DNA of 34,130 bases. It comes from Aquisalimonas sp. Lineage in GTDB: Bacteria; Pseudomonadota; Gammaproteobacteria; Nitrococcales; Aquisalimonadaceae. Positions within the stretch are counted from its first letter, which is position 1. Each line of letters opens with the position of its first letter. Location: contig NZ_SKOG01000271.1 of the NCBI RefSeq assembly GCF_007120195.1, positions 1-34,130 of the forward strand, given 5' to 3'. Both the position numbers and the translations under genes were made by a program. The notes beneath the pieces were generated by a model. It saw only the letters and a list, made by a program, of their open reading frames with translations, was not told the origin of the DNA and ran no database searches. Positions 30,797-34,130 of this stretch are shown here, in pieces.

Positions 30797-31900
30797 ATGG
30801 CTACGCCCACCCAGCCGACGCATACCGCGGCGTCCGACACCCGCTACCTGGCCGAGGCCCTGGCGCGCGCGGGCCGGCCGCCCTCGTTCGCCGAGCCGGC
30901 GCAAGAGCAGTTCCTGGACGGCGGCCGCACCGGGACCAGGGTGACCCGTCTCACCTGCGCCAACGGCTGCAGCTTCGTCCTCAAGGTCATCCCCCGCGAA
31001 CGCGCCTTTCGCGAGGCGCTCTGCCACGACGGCGAGGCCGCGGCCTGGCTGGCAGGGGCGACCCGCGTGCTCCCGCCGCCCTTGGTGAACCCCACCCTGG
31101 ATGCAACCCTTCACCCGGAGCGCGACGAATGGTGGCTGCTCATGGACGACGTCTCCCCGGACATCGTCACCCGCAGCGGCTGGACGGAAGCGCACACCCT
31201 GCGGCTGTTCGAGGCCATGGCGAGTCTCCACGCCACGCACTGGGAGGCCCCCGACACACCCCGCGAGGGGATCGGGACCCTGTCCGCCACCACCGCCTTG
31301 CTGGTGGAGATCGCGCTGTACGCCAGCACCGGGCGCGCATCGGTGGAATGGGCGGCGCGCAGTGCCGAGGCGTTCCAGGTACCCCGAATGCTGCTTCCGG
31401 GTTTTCTGGAAGCCGCCGGCACCGGCAACGCTGACTTCTACCTGACGCTGCTCCGGCGTTGGCGCGACATCGTCGCCGCACTCGACGACCAACCCTCTAC
31501 GCTCCTTCACGGTGATCTGCGCCGTGCCAACGTCGCCTTTGTGGATGGGCAGGTGGTGCTTTTCGACTGGGAACTGGCCGCCCGGGGATCAGCAGCGGCC
31601 GACCTGGCGTGGCACTGGTTCCTCCACTACTGGGCCTACCCACCCAACGACGGCCGTCTGCCGACGGACCGGCTCTGGCTGCGCGATGCCTACCTGGATC
31701 GGCTGGAAGAGCAACGCGGATCGCGGGTGGACCGGGACGCGTTCCGGGTGTCCTGGGAACTGGCCTGGTTGCGGGTCTTCTGCCAGTTGGGTTTCGTCCT
31801 GGCGGACGGCCTCGCCGAGGACCATTCCAACGTACGCCGCCAGCGTATCCAGGACGCCTTCCAGGAGGCCCGGAGAATCGTCGATGAGCACCTCCCGTAG
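30797..31900 (+). CDS. APH/choline-kinase-like phosphotransferase
   Basis: A 367-residue kinase-fold protein. LTCANGCSFVLKVIPRERAF contains the lysine of the ATP site. DEWWLLMDDVSPDI lies at the hinge. The catalytic loop is STLLHGDLRRANVAFVDG near residues 234-251 with the aspartate and asparagine of the Brenner motif. VVLFDWELAARGSAAADLAW carries the metal-binding aspartate. The fold is shared by aminoglycoside phosphotransferases and ecdysteroid-kinase-like proteins. The substrate cannot be assigned, and resistance is not implied. GGAGG lies six bases before the ATG. The last 17 bases overlap the methyltransferase gene, so the two are translationally coupled. Confidence 0.9.
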   Translation: MATPTQPTHTAASDTRYLAEALARAGRPPSFAEPAQEQFLDGGRTGTRVTRLTCANGCSFVLKVIPRERAFREALCHDGEAAAWLAGATRVLPPPLVNPTLDATLHPERDEWWLLMDDVSPDIVTRSGWTEAHTLRLFEAMASLHATHWEAPDTPREGIGTLSATTALLVEIALYASTGRASVEWAARSAEAFQVPRMLLPGFLEAAGTGNADFYLTLLRRWRDIVAALDDQPSTLLHGDLRRANVAFVDGQVVLFDWELAARGSAAADLAWHWFLHYWAYPPNDGRLPTDRLWLRDAYLDRLEEQRGSRVDRDAFRVSWELAWLRVFCQLGFVLADGLAEDHSNVRRQRIQDAFQEARRIVDEHLP

Positions 31901-32729
31901 CGACCGCTGGACCGCCCTGAACACGTCCCGGGCCGTACGCGACGCCGCCGACCGCCTGCGCCAGTTGAGCGCTACCGCGTCCGAGCGCGACGCCCGCAGG
32001 CATTGGCTGGTGTTGCTCGACCTTCGCGACGGGGAGCGCGCCGTGGATATCGGCGCCGGCATCGGCGACATGACGGTCGACATCGCGCGTCATGTCGGCC
32101 CGGACGGCGCCGTGCACGCCCTGGACCTGTCGCCGGGCCTGCTCCACCACACCCGCCAGCGGGCCGCGGAAGCGGGTGTGCTCGACCGTGTCGCCACCGA
32201 CACCGGCGACGCGAACGCTCTGCCCTACGGCGACGACGCATTTGACGTCGCCCTCTGCCGCTGGGTCCTTCTCCATCTCCCGGCTCCGCAACGCGCCATC
32301 GCGGAGATGCGCCGCGTGGTCCGCCCCGGGGGGCGGGTCCTCTGCGTGGAAGCGGACTGGGAGACCCTGATCGTGCACCCGGGCGATCCGGACGTCACAC
32401 GCCGGATCGCGCACGCCAACGTGGAGCGGCAGGTGGACGGTCGCATCGGCCGGAAGCTCGCGCCGCTGCTCCAATCTGCCGGCTTCTCGAACGTTTCCGT
32501 CACCCCCCTCGTCGACCTCGACCGCAGCGGCGACTGGCTGCCCTTTCTGCACACGCGCCTGGACGTGGCCGCGCAGGCCGGCGTCCCGTTGAGCACTCTG
32601 CACCAATGGTGGAAGGCAATCGAGTCCGCCGCGAGCCACGGCGAGTACCTGTTCAGCTTCACCCAGTACGGAGTGCTCGGTATCGTTCCGCCGGTCAGCC
32701 AGCCGGCGCGGGCGGAATCCCCGACATAA
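31884..32729 (+). CDS. SAM-dependent class I methyltransferase (UbiE/arsM-like type)
   Basis: A 281-residue methyltransferase. Motif I is ERAVDIGAGIGDMTVDIARH near residues 51-70. Motif II reads AVHALDLSPGLLHHTRQRAA. The acidic motif is DANALPYGDDAFDVALCRWV then LLHLPAPQRAIAEMRRVVRP and GGRVLCVEADWE. The C-terminal cap has KLAPLLQSAGFSNVSVTPLV. The sequence fits the Methyltransf_11/25 group; the substrate is unknown. CGGAG lies nine bases before the ATG at 31884, inside the end of the phosphotransferase gene. The 17-base overlap implies the two act on the same molecule or pathway. Confidence 0.92.
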   Translation: MSTSRSDRWTALNTSRAVRDAADRLRQLSATASERDARRHWLVLLDLRDGERAVDIGAGIGDMTVDIARHVGPDGAVHALDLSPGLLHHTRQRAAEAGVLDRVATDTGDANALPYGDDAFDVALCRWVLLHLPAPQRAIAEMRRVVRPGGRVLCVEADWETLIVHPGDPDVTRRIAHANVERQVDGRIGRKLAPLLQSAGFSNVSVTPLVDLDRSGDWLPFLHTRLDVAAQAGVPLSTLHQWWKAIESAASHGEYLFSFTQYGVLGIVPPVSQPARAESPT

Positions 32730-33116
32730 TCCTGTCCCGCGGCAATACAGGTTCACCTGCCACCGAGATCAATCACCGAAAGTCGGCGCAGTCCCAAGGC
32801 GCCGGACCTCGGCAACTCATTGTTGTGCCGAAGGATCCGTACCAACAGGCGGGGCCAATGCCGCTTGGAGTCGCATTATCACTGCAGAAACCGTGTGCGT
32901 AACGCGCCCGGTGCGGTGAGGCACAACGTTCGGATACTGCCTGCATCCCGGATGCTTCCGTGCGAGACGCGCCGCCGTTGCGTCCTGCAATTCGTCTCGG
33001 TCCGGGCCGACCTCCGATCGCGCCCTCGCGAGCGGGCCTCTTGCGGGCAAGGCGAAGCGTTTTGCCAGGTTGTCAAAGCACGGGTTTCGAGCCGAAATGC
33101 GCCGTTCAGGAACGAA
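32730..33116. other. Non-coding stretch with no recognisable gene
   Basis: About 390 bases after the methyltransferase gene. Open frames exist but none resembles a protein or has translation signals. It separates the BTAD island from the next patch of debris. Confidence 0.45.
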
Positions 33117-33410
33117 TTACGACCACATTTCCGATAAAACTGGATGAACATCCGGCTGTTGCGGAGGTTCGACCCCGGCCCATAGCGCCCGGGCATAGGC
33201 CGATTTCAGATCTCTTCCCCGCGACTTGTGTTCAGCCCTCAGGATGCCGGGCGAAAAGCAGTCGATGTATCCATGCTCCTCTTCGATTTTCCGGACATGC
33301 GCCCCGAATGCCGCGACCCGGCGGCGCGTGATGCCGAACACCTGGAAGAACTCGCTCCAGAAGGTCTGGGTCTCGGCACGGTCGCGGATTTCGTTCCAGG
33401 ACAGAGCCAT
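33117..33410 (-). pseudogene. N-terminal stub of an MmeI-like DNA methyltransferase
   Basis: From the ATG at 33410 the protein reads MALSWNEIRDRAETQTFWSE then FFQVFGITRRRVAAFGAHVR and YIDCFSPGILRAEHKSRGRD. This is the N-terminal domain of MmeI-type class I DNA methyltransferases/restriction enzymes, including the E-H-K-S-R-G-R-D nuclease-like motif. About 15-20 residues appear deleted between RDRA and ETQTFW compared with the usual pattern. After LKSAYARAL the frame diverges and stops at 33117. The methyltransferase body (about 800 further residues) is absent, so this cannot act. Confidence 0.72.
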
Positions 33411-33536
33411 GGGCGCTCGTGGTTTCCTTGTAAGCGCCACATGCGCGGTCGCAGACACAAACCTATGGGAGTCATCTGTGCAGGGGAAATCACGGAAGGC
33501 GCCAAGTCATGGGAAAGGGTCAATTCTCGACAAGGC

Positions 33537-33674
33537 TTAAGCGATAGCACTTGTGAGTGGACACAGAGCCCAACTCATCGCGGCGCGGCGTTCGGCCGGT
33601 GTCGGCTCCTCCGTATCCTAGGTCCTGGCACGCCGGCCTCCCCGGCCCCGCTTGGCCGGTGTTACCCGCGCCAA
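33537..33674 (-). pseudogene. C-terminal fragment of an IS91-family transposase
   Basis: The frame reads LARVTPAKRGRGGRRART, has an in-frame TAG, then DTEEPTPAERRAAMSWA. The V-T-P-A-K/R-R-G-R-G and the E-x-x-T-P-A-E-R-R-A-A-M-S/T-W-A patterns are consecutive parts of the C-terminal region of IS91-type transposases. It overlaps, at the V-T-P-A-x-R-G-R-G segment, the place where the 14823-14981 fragment ends, so the two come from different copies. Confidence 0.6.
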
Positions 33675-33811
33675 CAACTGCTACCTGCCGGACACCGCAC
33701 CAAAGCACGCGGGCAGCACGTCGCCTCCAGAGGTCCAGCGCGCCCCCTATCAAGCAGCAGATATTGATGCAGCGTTGTTCTTCTCTCCTGTCCCACAGGA
33801 CCGTAGCGGGT

Positions 33812-33835
33812 GGCCGGGAGCGTTAACTCCCGGCC
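33812..33835. terminator. Perfect 9-bp hairpin beside the cupin fragment
   Basis: GGCCGGGAG (33812-33820) pairs with CTCCCGGCC (33827-33835) around a CGTTAA loop. It lies 22 bases past the stop of the minus-strand cupin fragment and may be its old terminator. There is no T-run. Confidence 0.55.
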
Positions 33836-33856
33836 CCTCGGCCCAGGTATGACGGA

Positions 33857-34027
33857 TCAGTGACCGGAATGCCCCGCTGCGATCTGCTCCCGATCGATGC
33901 CGCACTGCTCGTCCAGCGCGACGCTCTCCTCCTCGTCCACCGGGATGGTGAGCGCGCCCTCCTCGGGTGCCCCAAGGAGCGTGGCGATGACCACGGTCTC
34001 CTGCTCAGCGCTCGGGTTGTAGGCGGT
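33857..34027 (-). pseudogene. Cupin-like C-terminal fragment, copy B
   Basis: On the minus strand the frame reads YNPSAEQETVVIATLLGAPE then EGALTIPVDEEESVALDEQC and GIDREQIAAGHSGH before the stop at 33857. It aligns with 26287-26475 along almost its whole length (YNP, ETVV, LLGAP, LTIPVDE, ALD-QCGIDR identical). The frame remains open upstream, but an HxlR-like frame on the other strand takes over near 34028. No start codon with a binding site is visible, so this is a C-terminal remnant. Confidence 0.5.
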
Positions 34028-34130
34028 GTGCCGCTCATGTCGCGCGCGTTGCTCTCCCGGCGGCTGCGGGAGCTCATGGCAGCTGGCGTCGTGGTCCGCG
34101 ACGAGCATGGCCGCTACCGGCTCTCTGAGG
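34028..34130 (+). CDS. HxlR-like winged-helix regulator piece, runs off the right edge
   Basis: The plus-strand frame reads VPLMSRALLSRRLRELMAAG then VVVRDEHGRYRLSE and continues beyond the window. This is the recognition helix and wing of HxlR-type regulators (V-P-L-M-S-x-x-L-L-S-x-R-L-R-E-L-x-x-A-G-V-V, then R-Y-R-L-S/T-E). No start with a ribosome-binding site precedes it inside the window. The sequence upstream on this strand belongs to the opposite-strand cupin fragment, so the gene is probably truncated at its 5' end. Its 3' end is unknown. Confidence 0.55.
   Translation, partial: MPLMSRALLSRRLRELMAAGVVVRDEHGRYRLSE

Noticed and set aside
34028-34108. Extension of the minus-strand cupin fragment to 34108 as a complete 83-codon gene
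   Set aside because: The opposite strand gives a much clearer HxlR winged-helix match there, and no ribosome-binding site precedes the minus-strand start.

Overview
The window is high-GC DNA that reads like a chromosomal accessory region of a gammaproteobacterium. The best pointers are a proteobacterial MsrP/MsrQ pair, a Zur-type operator in front of a zinc-linked ABC system resembling Pseudomonas PA4064-PA4066, a GbdR/CdhR-like regulator end and a periplasmic type II asparaginase. A halophilic or Ectothiorhodospiraceae-like host is possible from the acidic proteins, but this is inference. No rRNA, tRNA or CRISPR array is visible.

Layout. 1-173: start of a GlxA-type regulator running off the left edge. 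556-831: SelT/SelW/SelH-type thioredoxin-fold protein. 985-4833: a minus-strand run of very small enzyme-like folds (SnoaL/NTF2, three YCII, two VOC/PhnB, one DUF1428) of the kind usually found beside an ECF sigma gene, but no sigma gene is present. 5102-9449: a zinc-independent MDR oxidoreductase, a periplasmic di-haem cytochrome c peroxidase and, divergently, msrP-msrQ, together a periplasmic oxidative-stress block. 11167-16792: two small membrane proteins, an asparaginase, a flavodoxin-fold quinone reductase and a large glutamine-rich membrane protein of unknown function. 17542-20287: an AT-rich PRiA4_ORF3 gene and an unrecognised two-gene unit (2-TM protein with a GAF-like C-terminus plus a 60-residue protein). 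21435-24873: Zur-operator zinc locus (broken CobW, ABC ATPase, His-rich permease, DUF3299 lipoprotein). 24884-25870: renalase-like FAD protein. 26716-32729: DUF4242 protein, a 1036-residue BTAD/AAA/TPR regulator, a secreted AhpD-like protein, an APH-like phosphotransferase and a SAM methyltransferase.

Between these intact genes lies an unusually dense graveyard of truncated and frameshifted pieces. It holds three unrelated toxin-antitoxin antitoxin fragments (Unstab_antitox, HicB, AbiEi) with no toxin in sight; IS1634, ISNCY-like and three IS91 transposase fragments; and pieces of a YeiH permease, an AguB-like amidohydrolase, an HlyD adaptor, a 3-hydroxyacyl-CoA dehydrogenase, a polyprenyl synthetase, an MmeI-like methylase, an HxlR-like regulator and two related cupin-like ends. 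The two cupin pieces lie in opposite orientation on either side of the BTAD island. The region appears to have taken repeated insertions followed by deletion.

Best candidates for something undescribed are the 2-TM/GAF plus small-protein pair at 18818-20287, the DUF4242-BTAD/AAA/TPR island, and the glutamine-rich membrane protein at 15251-16792. All calls come from reading translated sequence by eye; no database search was run.
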